From positions 1 through 63,880 of the IMG/VR virus record IMGVR_UViG_3300044731_001192: a stretch of 63,880 nucleotides of DNA; one strand, written 5' to 3'. Position numbers and translations under genes: made by a program. This document shows positions 44,236 to 52,449 of this stretch, piece after piece (within the stretch, counting starts at the first letter, position 1; every line of letters begins with the position of its first letter). The notes beneath the pieces were generated by a model that was not told the DNA's origin, did not search any database, and saw only the letters and a list, made by a program, of their open reading frames with translations. Source of the DNA: a virus.

Positions 44236-44454
44236 TTAAACATTAGTTAAGGGTATTAAATTGTAGAACGTAAAGTTTAATTGAGTATCTATTGTTACGT
44301 TATAGTAAATACAATGACCGTCATGACTGTACAAGTTAAAAACAGTACTACCGCCGATACACGTCATATCAACCATACGACCTTCTAAGAACACAACAAT
44401 AAGTGAACTACTTTCAGCAATATTCGATGCTTCTTTTACAGTATAAAGTTTCAT
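44236..44454 (-). CDS. Hypothetical protein
   Basis: A 72-residue protein starting MKLYTVKEASNIAESSSL. I use ATG 44454, just past the previous stop (TAATATG); an in-frame GTG is 9 bases upstream. The N-terminus has an amphipathic helix like that of a small excisionase or regulator, but the rest is beta-like. No function assigned. Confidence 0.55.
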   Translation of the reverse strand: MKLYTVKEASNIAESSSLIVVFLEGRMVDMTCIGGSTVFNLYSHDGHCIYYNVTIDTQLNFTFYNLIPLTNV

Positions 44455-44455
44455 A

Positions 44456-45013
44456 TTAACCACACTTACTAAAGCCGCAACTTGTACATGTTAAACACCC
44501 GTCCATTACTACTAGAGCTTCCTCTTTACATTCAGGACAAGTTAGTAATTTGGCAGGGACATTCACACTAACAACAACATTCAAAGAAGTTAAGTGAAAA
44601 TTAATGATGTCACCTATCTCATGGACAAGTGAATTATAATACTTACCTTTACCTGTCGACTTGTCTTTGCCCCAATAACCACTATTAGGAGCTGTTATTA
44701 CTGTAAGTTCTTCTACTACAAAAGAAATATCACCGCCTTTTCGAAATATCGCACTAATCATACGAGTTAATGCACTAATAAATTGAAAATTACTGGTATT
44801 CTTACTATTAACAAACACTTCAAAAGGTACATTATCTAAGTTATTAATTGTAATGTAATAACTATGTTCCTCGTTACTGGGTTTAATTTTGTAAGTAGTG
44901 CCATTTAGTAGTAATGCAGGACGCTCTAATAATGTACTAATAATTGGAGCTTCTTCCTGTACTTCGTCTTTACAAATCTTATAACCTACTATTTTCTTAT
45001 CTATTTTTACCAT
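44456..45013 (-). CDS. Stand-alone TSCPD domain protein (NrdJ C-terminal-like)
   Basis: A 185-residue protein. YYITINNLDNVPFEVFVNSK, then LTRMISAIFRKGGDISFVVE, is the TSCPD domain found in the C-terminal part of B12-dependent ribonucleotide reductase (class II, NrdJ). It ends in the zinc-ribbon-like CPECKEEALVV ... GCLTCTSCGFSKCG, again as in NrdJ. The catalytic alpha-barrel is not encoded in the window. It could bind the host reductase or be the small part of a split enzyme. AGGTGA precedes the start. Confidence 0.75.
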   Translation of the reverse strand: MVKIDKKIVGYKICKDEVQEEAPIISTLLERPALLLNGTTYKIKPSNEEHSYYITINNLDNVPFEVFVNSKNTSNFQFISALTRMISAIFRKGGDISFVVEELTVITAPNSGYWGKDKSTGKGKYYNSLVHEIGDIINFHLTSLNVVVSVNVPAKLLTCPECKEEALVVMDGCLTCTSCGFSKCG

Positions 45014-45017
45014 TAGT

Positions 45018-45167
45018 TCACCTTTGATGTTTTACAATGTTAATAATATCTACTGAGTGTCCACAATCTACACACTTCTTAATGCCAAGTGATTGCATAT
45101 AAGTATACGTGTGTGTGTGAAATACTCTGTTGAACATTTTCTTAAATTTACGTATTAGTTTGTACAT
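45018..45167 (-). CDS. Small zinc-ribbon-like protein
   Basis: A 49-residue frame (starts MYKLIRKFKKMFNR) with a KKCVDCGHSVDI CxxC knuckle. It overlaps the end of the RepL-like gene by 20 bases; a second ATG 30 bases in could also be used. Function unknown. Confidence 0.45.
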   Translation of the reverse strand: MYKLIRKFKKMFNRVFHTHTYTYMQSLGIKKCVDCGHSVDIINIVKHQR

Positions 45168-45630
45168 TTGCTTCAGTCTCTTTCATGTATTCTTGTAAAT
45201 TAAGTTCGTCTACTTCTACTTGCCAAGAAGACAAATTACCTCGCCAAGCATACTTAGGGCTAAGTTTAATTGACTTCCTATTTTTAGAAACTATTAACCC
45301 ATTATCTATTAGTATCTTTAATGCTCTTGACACTGAAGGTAAATCTATATTAAGTTTTTTACTTAAAGTATCTGATGTAATAGTAACAGTGCTGCCTAGT
45401 TCTTTATTAGAAGCTAAGCTATGTATTAGAATATGGTACAATTTTAAAGCAGTAACAGACTTAATGGCTAGTATATTGTCTAAATTGCCCGCCATGTAAT
45501 AACAAAATTGTGGCATAGGTAAATTCCTATCTAAGTTAGTACGTACATGTAAGCTTGTGTTAGTGGGTAGAACCACCTTGCCAAACTTAGTAATGTGTGA
45601 TGTAATAGGGGTGTCGGCATGTAGTTTCAT
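45148..45630 (-). CDS. RepL-like winged-helix protein
   Basis: A 160-residue protein. Residues about 60-115 form a winged helix (SDTLSKKLNIDLPSVSRALK, then ILIDNGLIVSKN). A following YAWRGNLSSWQVE motif resembles RepL-type plasmid replication proteins and MarR-like regulators. It is the first gene after a consensus promoter that carries a palindrome, and a partial copy of that palindrome overlaps its own start codon. I infer autoregulation. It may start replication, regulate the operon, or both. Confidence 0.6.
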   Translation of the reverse strand: MKLHADTPITSHITKFGKVVLPTNTSLHVRTNLDRNLPMPQFCYYMAGNLDNILAIKSVTALKLYHILIHSLASNKELGSTVTITSDTLSKKLNIDLPSVSRALKILIDNGLIVSKNRKSIKLSPKYAWRGNLSSWQVEVDELNLQEYMKETEANVQTNT

Positions 45631-45666
45631 TAATGTATCTCGTATTAAGTTTTTGTGATAAATTAC

Positions 45667-45695
45667 ATTATACGATGTACATTAATGTATGTCAA
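45667..45695 (-). promoter_or_regulatory. Consensus sigma70 promoter for the 45630 operon
   Basis: On the (-) strand, TTGACA (45695-45690), an exact 17-base spacer and TATAAT (45672-45667): a perfect consensus. It would be very strong when not repressed, and its spacer holds the palindrome at 45678-45689. Confidence 0.88.
45678..45689. promoter_or_regulatory. Palindromic operator in promoter spacer
   Basis: TACATTAATGTA is a perfect 12-base palindrome between the -35 and -10 boxes. CATTAATGTA, 10 of its 12 bases, recurs at 45628-45637, over the start codon of the RepL-like gene. Two such sites fit binding by the gene's own winged-helix product. Confidence 0.6.
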
Positions 45696-45772
45696 TACAA
45701 TAAACAGCACCTACTTTTCTTTACTAATCAACTACTTACTAATTTTCCCTTATATAACATATATAACAAGCA

Positions 45773-45958
45773 TCAAACATACCCATCAGTGTCATCAAAA
45801 TCCTCTTCGTCCGTAGTAAAAAACCCTATAGAAATAACAAAAACTAACCAAGTAACATTTACTGTTAATGCAATAGGTAGTTCAATATCAAAGAACAAGC
45901 ATGGAGTTATCGCTATAATAGACCTATCTAACCATTCAAATCTAATATCAAAGTACAT
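45773..45958 (-). CDS. Small membrane protein
   Basis: A 61-residue protein (starts MYFDIRFEWLDRS; an upstream ATG at 45988 would add 10 residues). One membrane helix (LTVNVTWLVFVISIGFF) is followed by a very acidic tail (TTDEEDFDDTDGYV). Its start lies in the last codons of the gene upstream. Function unknown. Confidence 0.55.
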   Translation of the reverse strand: MYFDIRFEWLDRSIIAITPCLFFDIELPIALTVNVTWLVFVISIGFFTTDEEDFDDTDGYV

Positions 45959-46106
45959 GGTTATTCCAATAAGCGACACTACAAACAATACTAATACAGG
46001 TTAGTATAATTGCAGTAGTAGTTGTAATGTCAATTTTCCATTTACTAGCAACAAACAACAACAACAGGAAAATTATTACTAATACAATCGGTGCAATAAT
46101 TAACAT
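45948..46106 (-). CDS. Small membrane protein
   Basis: A 52-residue protein with two likely membrane helices (MLIIAPIVLVIIFLLLLFVA and TTAIILTCISIVCSVAYW). I chose ATG 46106 because GGGAGG, formed by the last dUTPase codons, lies at the right distance. Function unknown. Confidence 0.55.
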   Translation of the reverse strand: MLIIAPIVLVIIFLLLLFVASKWKIDITTTTAIILTCISIVCSVAYWNNHVL

Positions 46107-46107
46107 A

Positions 46108-46569
46108 TTAAAACCTCCCACTACTACCGAAACCACCAATACCTCTATTAGTTTCATTAGTAAATTCAACAACCTCATTAAACAACCTAGTACTACATCT
46201 TGTAATAACAAGTTGAGCTAATCTTTCACCTTGTTTAACTTCTAAACATTCTTCCATATTAGTATTAAGAATAAGTAATTGTATTTCGCCGTGATAATTA
46301 CTATCAATGCACCCAATAGTATTAGCTAATACCCCGCCACGTTTACCTAATGAGCTTCTAGGTATTAATAAACCTACAGTATTTCTACTATCTAAAGCTA
46401 TATGTACACCAGTAGGTACAATTACTGTTTCTTCAGGGAAAATGCTAATACTTTTAAATGGAATACAGGCACGTAAGTCATAACCAGCATCACCTTCTTT
46501 CTGTTGTGTAGGTTTAAAGTCAAATTCAGTAAGTTCTTTAGCTAATTGTGTTAATTTATATTCTAACAT
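46108..46569 (-). CDS. dut: dUTPase
   Basis: A 153-residue trimeric dUTPase with all five motifs: GDAGYDLRA, LIPRSSLG, GCIDSNYHGEI, QGERLAQLVI and RGIGGFGSSG. It turns dUTP into dUMP and keeps uracil out of phage DNA, which fits the uracil-glycosylase-like domain fused to the polymerase upstream. AAAGGA precedes the start. Confidence 0.93.
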   Translation of the reverse strand: MLEYKLTQLAKELTEFDFKPTQQKEGDAGYDLRACIPFKSISIFPEETVIVPTGVHIALDSRNTVGLLIPRSSLGKRGGVLANTIGCIDSNYHGEIQLLILNTNMEECLEVKQGERLAQLVITRCSTRLFNEVVEFTNETNRGIGGFGSSGRF

Positions 46570-46581
46570 TTTGTATCCTTT

Positions 46582-46617
46582 GAATAGTTAATAAGAAGTT
46601 CGTAACGTGAACTATTC
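46582..46617. other. Hairpin in the leader of the dUTPase gene
   Basis: GAATAGTT (46582-46589) pairs with AACTATTC (46610-46617), with an alternative AGTTC / GAACT stem inside. It lies within 13 bases of the dUTPase start. A further ATAGC / GCTAT hairpin lies nearby at about 46622-46638. The 184-base gap 46570-46753 holds no gene and may be a structured leader. Confidence 0.45.
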
Positions 46618-46753
46618 GATAATAGCCTAAGCTGCTATCAGATATGTAATAGCACAGTATAAGGTAATACTCACTTATCTATTATAGCTGGGATGTAGGA
46701 ATGAGTAACCTAAGCTCTAACCAGCAATACTAGCATTTATACTTTGCCAAAGT

Positions 46754-47029
46754 TTACGAAAACTTATTATCTATTATCAATGCACCGTTAAGTACAATCT
46801 TCACTCTACCAATTTCGGTAATAATACCCAGCTTCAGTAATTTATGTAAACATTTATTAACATTACATTGTGTCATGCCTAATTGTTTAGCTATTTGTGT
46901 TTGACTTATGGTTATAAACAAGTCATGTTGGTTATCTTGCTGTTTCAGTAGTAAAAACAGTACCCTGAAGTCACTACTATGTAATTTGAACAGCTCATTA
47001 GTATAAATATCAGTATGTAGGTGAATCAT
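46754..47029 (-). CDS. Small winged-helix DNA-binding protein
   Basis: A 91-residue protein made almost wholly of a winged helix: SDFRVLFLLLKQQDNQHD, then ISQTQIAKQLGMTQCNVNKC as the helix-turn-helix, then LLKLGIITEIGRVKIVLNG as the wing. It resembles the core of the RepL-like protein at 45148. It overlaps the polymerase stop by four bases (ATGA). Probably a regulator. Confidence 0.7.
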   Translation of the reverse strand: MIHLHTDIYTNELFKLHSSDFRVLFLLLKQQDNQHDLFITISQTQIAKQLGMTQCNVNKCLHKLLKLGIITEIGRVKIVLNGALIIDNKFS

Positions 47030-50000
47030 TTACAGTCTCCGTATGAAAGTTCACTCGTAAGTACGTTAGCTTTTATTACTAACGGGTCTGGGTAGTCTAC
47101 TTGTAACTCCATGTACTTTTTAATCCTTTCTGGGGCAGTAGTATCTTCTTTTTTAAAAATACCAGATAAACTATCATGAGTTTGTAGTAAAACATATATC
47201 TTATCATCACACATTCGTTCGTGCTTAACTAAATTAACTAATGCTTTATTCACTAAACAAGCTGTACTACTTTGCCCAATCCAAGCTACTACTTTATTTT
47301 CCCAAGTAGGTGATATAAAATCAGTAACATCACCTTTGAATCCAAACACATTAGTAACATAACCGTACTTCTTTGCTTCATTAATACGTCTAGTTTGCCA
47401 CACCTCTACTTCAGGGCATTTAGAATCATAAAATTGAAGTACTTTTTTAACTCTAGGTATACTTAATCCAGCTTTAGCAGCTAAAGTAGGTGCTTGTCCT
47501 CTGTAATTCTTACCATGAATAATACTCTTAAATATTTGACGTTCATTATCCTTCTTAGTAATATCTTTTTGGTAGTATTCACTAGCAAGAATACTATAAA
47601 CATCTTTACCGTCACGTATAATATCTTTGAGATATTTACAATCACTATCGTAAGCAACAAAACATAAGTCAACTGCTGAGTAATCAGAGTCAAAGAACAT
47701 GTAACCTACAGGCGGAATGAACATCTTCTTAACATTAGGAAGTTTAAGTATTCCTGAATAAGTATTATTAGCATCAGTTAGGAATTCAAAATCACTAAAT
47801 GTCTCATCAGTTTCTTGTAGTGCAATGTTTAAGTCTATTTTGCCCTTACTAGGCACGTTAGCCATATTTGTATTACCAGTGACATGAATTTCATTGTCAT
47901 AGCGTACTAACCACATAGTAGTAGGTGTTATAGGACAACCTACTACTCCTTTAAAGTATTCTTTATCCCAACGCTTACTCTCTAAACTACTATAATTTTT
48001 GTAAGATATACATAATGTGTATAATGGTTTTGTGCTAGTATTACCATATTCATTACTGTTAGTAAGGTCTATAGTTAAAGAAGCAGATATACCAGATATA
48101 TGGCACATAGTCTGAATTAAATCTACATTTTCGCGAATAGTTGAATAGTAATAGAAGCTTCCAGTATGTACTCCATTTTTATGACAAATATGTCCGTCCC
48201 AATAACTAAGTTCTTTTATAATTAACTGGCGTTGTCTAATAGGTAAGTCTAATAACCAAGTAGGAAATATCTTAGTATACCCTTTATCTGGTACTAAAAA
48301 TGTAGCATAACCTTCTTTATTATTTACACGAGTTCTGCAATCGGGAATAAGTTGTAGTAAGCGTTCTTTTTTACGGTCTTTTTTGAAAGATAATCTCCAG
48401 TTGTTTTTACTAGGTTCTAACCAACCATCTGCTGAACACACTACTAATAACTGTAACCACAAGTCCTCTATAGTATCAGTAACTTTTCCTTCATATTTTC
48501 CACAAATAACTGTATAAGTTGTAGTAAGTCTACTCATGTCTTTAGCTGTACGTATAGTGTTAAAGGTACTTCCTTTAGCTACGTCTCTATGACCTAACTG
48601 TAACATTCTATGTTCTGGTGTGAATAGTCCTTGTACATGTCTTCCATTATACTTCAATAGTTCCCCGTCCCAATCAGTAGTAAACCAGTCTACCTCTGCA
48701 AACTCTAACGTACCTTCTGCTGTGTATTGCATTATTCTACTAGGTTTAGTTGCTATCTTTACCCATCCTTCAGGAGTTAGAGCTTCTGCTTTTTCTATTG
48801 GTAGACAACCCCCACCAAACACATTCTTTCTACTAGAAAAACGATACGAAACAGTACCTGCTATATTATAATCACACCGCATTTTACCATCGTCATCTAA
48901 CTTAGCACTGAGAAAATTAGTAACAAATACCTTAATACTCTTATATTCAAGAAACAGAGTAAGAAGAGTTCTGTATTCTGGGTACGTATCTAAGTACGTC
49001 AACATAGCATCAGCACCGAAACTTTCACTACTACTTTTTCTATTACGCTTAGGAACTATACCTAACATGTCTTTAAATAGTCGTTTAACTTGCGGAGTAC
49101 TATTAAGATTGACTTCTTCACCACAGATGTAATTAATCTTAGTAATACATTCAGCCATTAAGTCTTTGAATATATTAAGATTCTTTTCTTTCTCATTAGT
49201 ATCTACTAAGATACCTCTGTTCATCATATCGACAACACAAGGGTTAAGTTCGTGTTGTTGAAACTCATAATTACGAAGTAGCGTCTCAGATTGTTGCAAT
49301 ACTTTATCTAAAAACTCAGTAATAGCTAATGTATATATAACGTCTTTACCGTTATATTTCCATCTAGTAAGATTATCTTTAACATCTATTTCATCTTTCC
49401 AGTAAGAATAATTATCACAATACATACTAGCAAGACTAGCTAAGTCTTTTTGCAAAGCATTATGCAGTACATGGTGCTGAATCATCGTATCGTAAGAAGC
49501 GTATACTCTAATCCACCAAGTTTTATAGTAGTATTGTGAATCGTAATTATAGTTTTGCCCAACATGTAAGCAATTATTATGCAACAGTACCTTATTAAGT
49601 AGGAATTGTATTTCACATTCCTCTTCTATAGTCCAGTAATGTCTAAACTTAGTGACAGTAGTACCAGCCAAAGCAGTAGCTCTCTGTTCAACACCGTACT
49701 TATTAATAAATGCAGGAGTATCCTCAGTAACTACAACAGAATACATCTCAATAAAAGGTATAGTGAAACTCTCATTACTTTTCCAACATAAACCAATACA
49801 ATCAATTGCTTGAAACTTTGTCTCAACATCTATTGATACTTTAGTTGGTTTTTTATCTAATTGTTCAAGTAACTCATTCAAGTAAGTTACTGCTTCAGGC
49901 AAAAGTAAAGCCACGTTAGTTATTTTATTGTCTGTTAGTATTTCATCAACAGACTTATTCTTTGCTTGCACTGCAAAACTAGCAACTTTAAGGTAGTCAC

Positions 50001-50718
50001 GTTGTATTATGTAGAACTTTTCTTGAATTTGGTAGTAAAATGCTGGCGACAACATCACTATTACGGCTACTTTGTTGTCTAACGGTACTTCTGAGTTAAA
50101 AGTAAGCAAACTACCTCTAAATTTATTCAAAGCACCGAATGGTTTAGGACTTTTTACAGTACTTCTAGTAGTTCCTATCGTTGCAATAGGTTTAGTACTA
50201 TCTTCTACATAAGTACCAAAAAGCATTAATGCCCATTTACCAGCAAGTACAACAATCTTTGGTTTTACTTTATTTATTTGTTCGATGAAAGCTTGTATTT
50301 GCCCATATAAATGCTGACTTACCCATACATCTTTAAGCCAAGTAATTTGTGTGTAAGTTTCGCCCTCTGGAATACCTCTTTTATTTACAAGACTATGTGC
50401 AAAGTCAAAATCACCTTTAGCATACCTTTCAGTGAATAGGTATGTGTAACAAACATTAGAATCATTTAGAAAATAACCATTAGAAGTAACAGCAGTTACT
50501 TTATTATCAGCTACTACTTTTTTCTTTGCTTCGTCTTCAGATAAGTATTTTGCCTCTGGAATAATGTTATGTATATTAGCTAACATACTAAAGCGTACTA
50601 AATTATTCTTAATTTCACCTGAAGAGTACTCAGAATACGGTTTACCACTACTTTCTTCTTTAACGAGTGGCATATCAGTGACAAACATTACATCTTTCTC
50701 ACTATATTCACGAATCAT
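47026..50718 (-). CDS. polA: Family A DNA polymerase with UDG-like domain and intein
   Basis: A 1,230-residue precursor. Residues 1-250 resemble a family 4 uracil-DNA glycosylase (KPKIVVLAGKWALMLFG, then LSPAFYYQ). Residues about 290-490 are a proofreading exonuclease (Asp297, Glu299; VGQNYNYDSQYY; KYNGKDVIY). The polymerase follows: RFSS, motif A DSDYSAVD (Asp1012), motif B RQIFKSIIHGKNYRG, motif C QTHDS (His1181, Asp1182). A 312-residue intein (638-949) interrupts it between GGG and TNMANVP. The spliced enzyme would have 918 residues. Confidence 0.92.
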   Translation of the reverse strand: MIREYSEKDVMFVTDMPLVKEESSGKPYSEYSSGEIKNNLVRFSMLANIHNIIPEAKYLSEDEAKKKVVADNKVTAVTSNGYFLNDSNVCYTYLFTERYAKGDFDFAHSLVNKRGIPEGETYTQITWLKDVWVSQHLYGQIQAFIEQINKVKPKIVVLAGKWALMLFGTYVEDSTKPIATIGTTRSTVKSPKPFGALNKFRGSLLTFNSEVPLDNKVAVIVMLSPAFYYQIQEKFYIIQRDYLKVASFAVQAKNKSVDEILTDNKITNVALLLPEAVTYLNELLEQLDKKPTKVSIDVETKFQAIDCIGLCWKSNESFTIPFIEMYSVVVTEDTPAFINKYGVEQRATALAGTTVTKFRHYWTIEEECEIQFLLNKVLLHNNCLHVGQNYNYDSQYYYKTWWIRVYASYDTMIQHHVLHNALQKDLASLASMYCDNYSYWKDEIDVKDNLTRWKYNGKDVIYTLAITEFLDKVLQQSETLLRNYEFQQHELNPCVVDMMNRGILVDTNEKEKNLNIFKDLMAECITKINYICGEEVNLNSTPQVKRLFKDMLGIVPKRNRKSSSESFGADAMLTYLDTYPEYRTLLTLFLEYKSIKVFVTNFLSAKLDDDGKMRCDYNIAGTVSYRFSSRKNVFGGGCLPIEKAEALTPEGWVKIATKPSRIMQYTAEGTLEFAEVDWFTTDWDGELLKYNGRHVQGLFTPEHRMLQLGHRDVAKGSTFNTIRTAKDMSRLTTTYTVICGKYEGKVTDTIEDLWLQLLVVCSADGWLEPSKNNWRLSFKKDRKKERLLQLIPDCRTRVNNKEGYATFLVPDKGYTKIFPTWLLDLPIRQRQLIIKELSYWDGHICHKNGVHTGSFYYYSTIRENVDLIQTMCHISGISASLTIDLTNSNEYGNTSTKPLYTLCISYKNYSSLESKRWDKEYFKGVVGCPITPTTMWLVRYDNEIHVTGNTNMANVPSKGKIDLNIALQETDETFSDFEFLTDANNTYSGILKLPNVKKMFIPPVGYMFFDSDYSAVDLCFVAYDSDCKYLKDIIRDGKDVYSILASEYYQKDITKKDNERQIFKSIIHGKNYRGQAPTLAAKAGLSIPRVKKVLQFYDSKCPEVEVWQTRRINEAKKYGYVTNVFGFKGDVTDFISPTWENKVVAWIGQSSTACLVNKALVNLVKHERMCDDKIYVLLQTHDSLSGIFKKEDTTAPERIKKYMELQVDYPDPLVIKANVLTSELSYGDCK
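47872..48807 (-). mobile_element. Intein with LAGLIDADG-type homing endonuclease
   Basis: 312 codons inserted in the polymerase. It begins with Cys638 (CLPIEKAEALTPEGWVKI), has block B TPEH (700-703), two endonuclease motifs (VVCSADGWL with Asp764; KELSYWDGHI with Asp841) and ends NEIHVTGN followed by Thr. The penultimate residue is Gly instead of the usual His, which occurs in some active inteins. The Cys1 nucleophile, last Asn and +1 Thr suggest it still splices. Confidence 0.88.
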
Positions 50719-50791
50719 TTCTTATACCTTTACATGTTATTAAATTACACTACCATGTTGTTAAAACGCACGTCCTTGTGCTAGTTACTAC

Positions 50792-51502
50792 TTATTCAAA
50801 TACTACAACGCCTTCAGGTAAATTACTAATTGCACCAAAACTCTTAACATAATGTCCAATATTACCAGTATAGTTATTTGTTTTTCTACCGATGTCAATA
50901 TACACTCTAGTAGCCTCTTCTTGTCCAGCAATAAGTTCATTAATGTTTTTAAGTTGTAGTTCAGCTAGTTTAGCTGGGTAAAGTACAGGGTCAATATCAC
51001 TATCAGCGGTAATTTCACTATAAAGTTCATTCATACCAGTGAAAATAGCTTCATTGATATTACTGTCACGTACATATTTTTTGATACCTGCTTCATCTGC
51101 TTCTATGTGAGCTACACCTAGTTCGTTAAAAAAACTATTAACTAAGTTCCAGAAATTTACATTAAGAATATCAATACCAAAATCACTAAGTCTGAAATAA
51201 CTAAGCTGTTTACTATCATTATCAGCAGTAATAATAACATTATCACTACCCATAGTAGTTTTAGCGTATGCACTATCAATAGATAACCTGCCACTAAGCA
51301 TACACCAAGCATTACCTACACCTTTTTTAGTTTTACCTTCTTCAGCTTTGATAATACCGTACTGTAAGGTGTTGATGACATTATCTTTCTTTCTACCGAA
51401 TCCAATAAAGTTACCAACATACGTACCTTCTGCTAGTACAGGTAGTTCAGTTACTTGACCTTTGTTCATTTCATTTAAGTAGCTTGCAAAATCTAAGTTC
51501 AT
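50792..51502 (-). CDS. Hypothetical replication-module protein
   Basis: A 236-residue acidic protein between the Sak4-like ATPase and the polymerase. The N-terminal 75 residues look like an OB-type beta fold (LPVLAEGTYVGNFIGFG, NTLQYGIIKAEEG). Phage single-stranded DNA-binding proteins often lie here, so that role is the best guess, without a motif to prove it. GGAAAAA precedes the start. Confidence 0.45.
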   Translation of the reverse strand: MNLDFASYLNEMNKGQVTELPVLAEGTYVGNFIGFGRKKDNVINTLQYGIIKAEEGKTKKGVGNAWCMLSGRLSIDSAYAKTTMGSDNVIITADNDSKQLSYFRLSDFGIDILNVNFWNLVNSFFNELGVAHIEADEAGIKKYVRDSNINEAIFTGMNELYSEITADSDIDPVLYPAKLAELQLKNINELIAGQEEATRVYIDIGRKTNNYTGNIGHYVKSFGAISNLPEGVVVFE

Positions 51503-51618
51503 TTGTTTTTTCCAATTGTAAGTTTAATTTAAAAGTTATACTGGTTACGACAATCCAGTGCGATTATAACTACTAGCAGTTATCGCCGAATACTTATAGC
51601 ATAGACTAAGGTGCTTAA

Positions 51619-52449
51619 TTATTCAAACAAGTACACGGGATTTGTAAAATCTGGTACAAGTTCATTGAATTTCAATTGTTTATCTCTAGGTATACCTCTG
51701 GGTACAGTAGCAATAGCATCTTTCAAATCACTGCCTACCCATACAAACTTACCACTTAGAGGTAAATATTTACAGTACAGAACTACTGAGAACTTACCTA
51801 AGAACTGAGACGTGTTTCTAATCCCAGGAAAACTAGGAGTAATATTCTTTAATGTACCTTTACTACCTTCTACAGCATCCTCACTATTCACAGACTCGTG
51901 AGCAAGTAGTATAAACTTGCACTTAATGTTCTTTTGTATCATTTCACTAAGCGATAGTATTATGTTTTGCATCTCACCTATTAGTGACATACCATTAACA
52001 CCATTCTCAGGGTTCTTTTGTTGACTTAACAATGCTTTAGTCGCATGACTTCTAATATTATCTTGCCATGTAGATAAACTATCTACAATAAAGACTGTAT
52101 TTTCATCAAAGTCACATATACTACCACAACTAACAGTCTCATTAGTAAAGTAATCGATACCAGTAAAATTATTTAACTGGTTATTAATAGCAATGAATTC
52201 GCTACTATCACCTTTAGTAAGTGTACTATCACCAAACACTGCTTTCTTTGTACTATTAGTAGTAGCTACGATTAACTGGTCTTTTTGTAAAGTAACTTTA
52301 TGTAGTCTAATTGCATCACTAATACCTAGCAAACAATTAACATCTAAAGCAAGCACTCTGATTTTGTACTTAGGGTTTTTTAAGTAAGATAAAGCACTTA
52401 CTGTTTTGCCGCTACCAGCAGCACCATATAATAATACACTCATTTTCAT
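51619..52449 (-). CDS. Sak4-like RecA-fold ATPase
   Basis: A 276-residue P-loop protein. Walker A is GAAGSGKT (residues 9-16) and Walker B NTVFIVDSLSTW. KCKFILLAHE and a C-terminal VGSDLKDAIATVPRG stretch follow, as in Sak4-type single-strand annealing or recombination ATPases of phages. It works next to a PD-(D/E)XK nuclease, an exonuclease-recombinase pair. Start and upstream stop overlap as ATGA. Confidence 0.8.
   Translation of the reverse strand: MKMSVLLYGAAGSGKTVSALSYLKNPKYKIRVLALDVNCLLGISDAIRLHKVTLQKDQLIVATTNSTKKAVFGDSTLTKGDSSEFIAINNQLNNFTGIDYFTNETVSCGSICDFDENTVFIVDSLSTWQDNIRSHATKALLSQQKNPENGVNGMSLIGEMQNIILSLSEMIQKNIKCKFILLAHESVNSEDAVEGSKGTLKNITPSFPGIRNTSQFLGKFSVVLYCKYLPLSGKFVWVGSDLKDAIATVPRGIPRDKQLKFNELVPDFTNPVYLFE

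Noticed and set aside
45633-46004. 123-residue (+) frame opposite the small membrane protein genes
   Set aside because: It crosses the consensus (-) promoter and operator, and the (-) frames there are better linked by overlaps and ribosome sites.
46570-46753. Possible tRNA gene in a folded intergenic region
   Set aside because: No T-loop consensus, no acceptor stem of 7 bases with a fitting anticodon arm. No tRNA was found elsewhere by eye.
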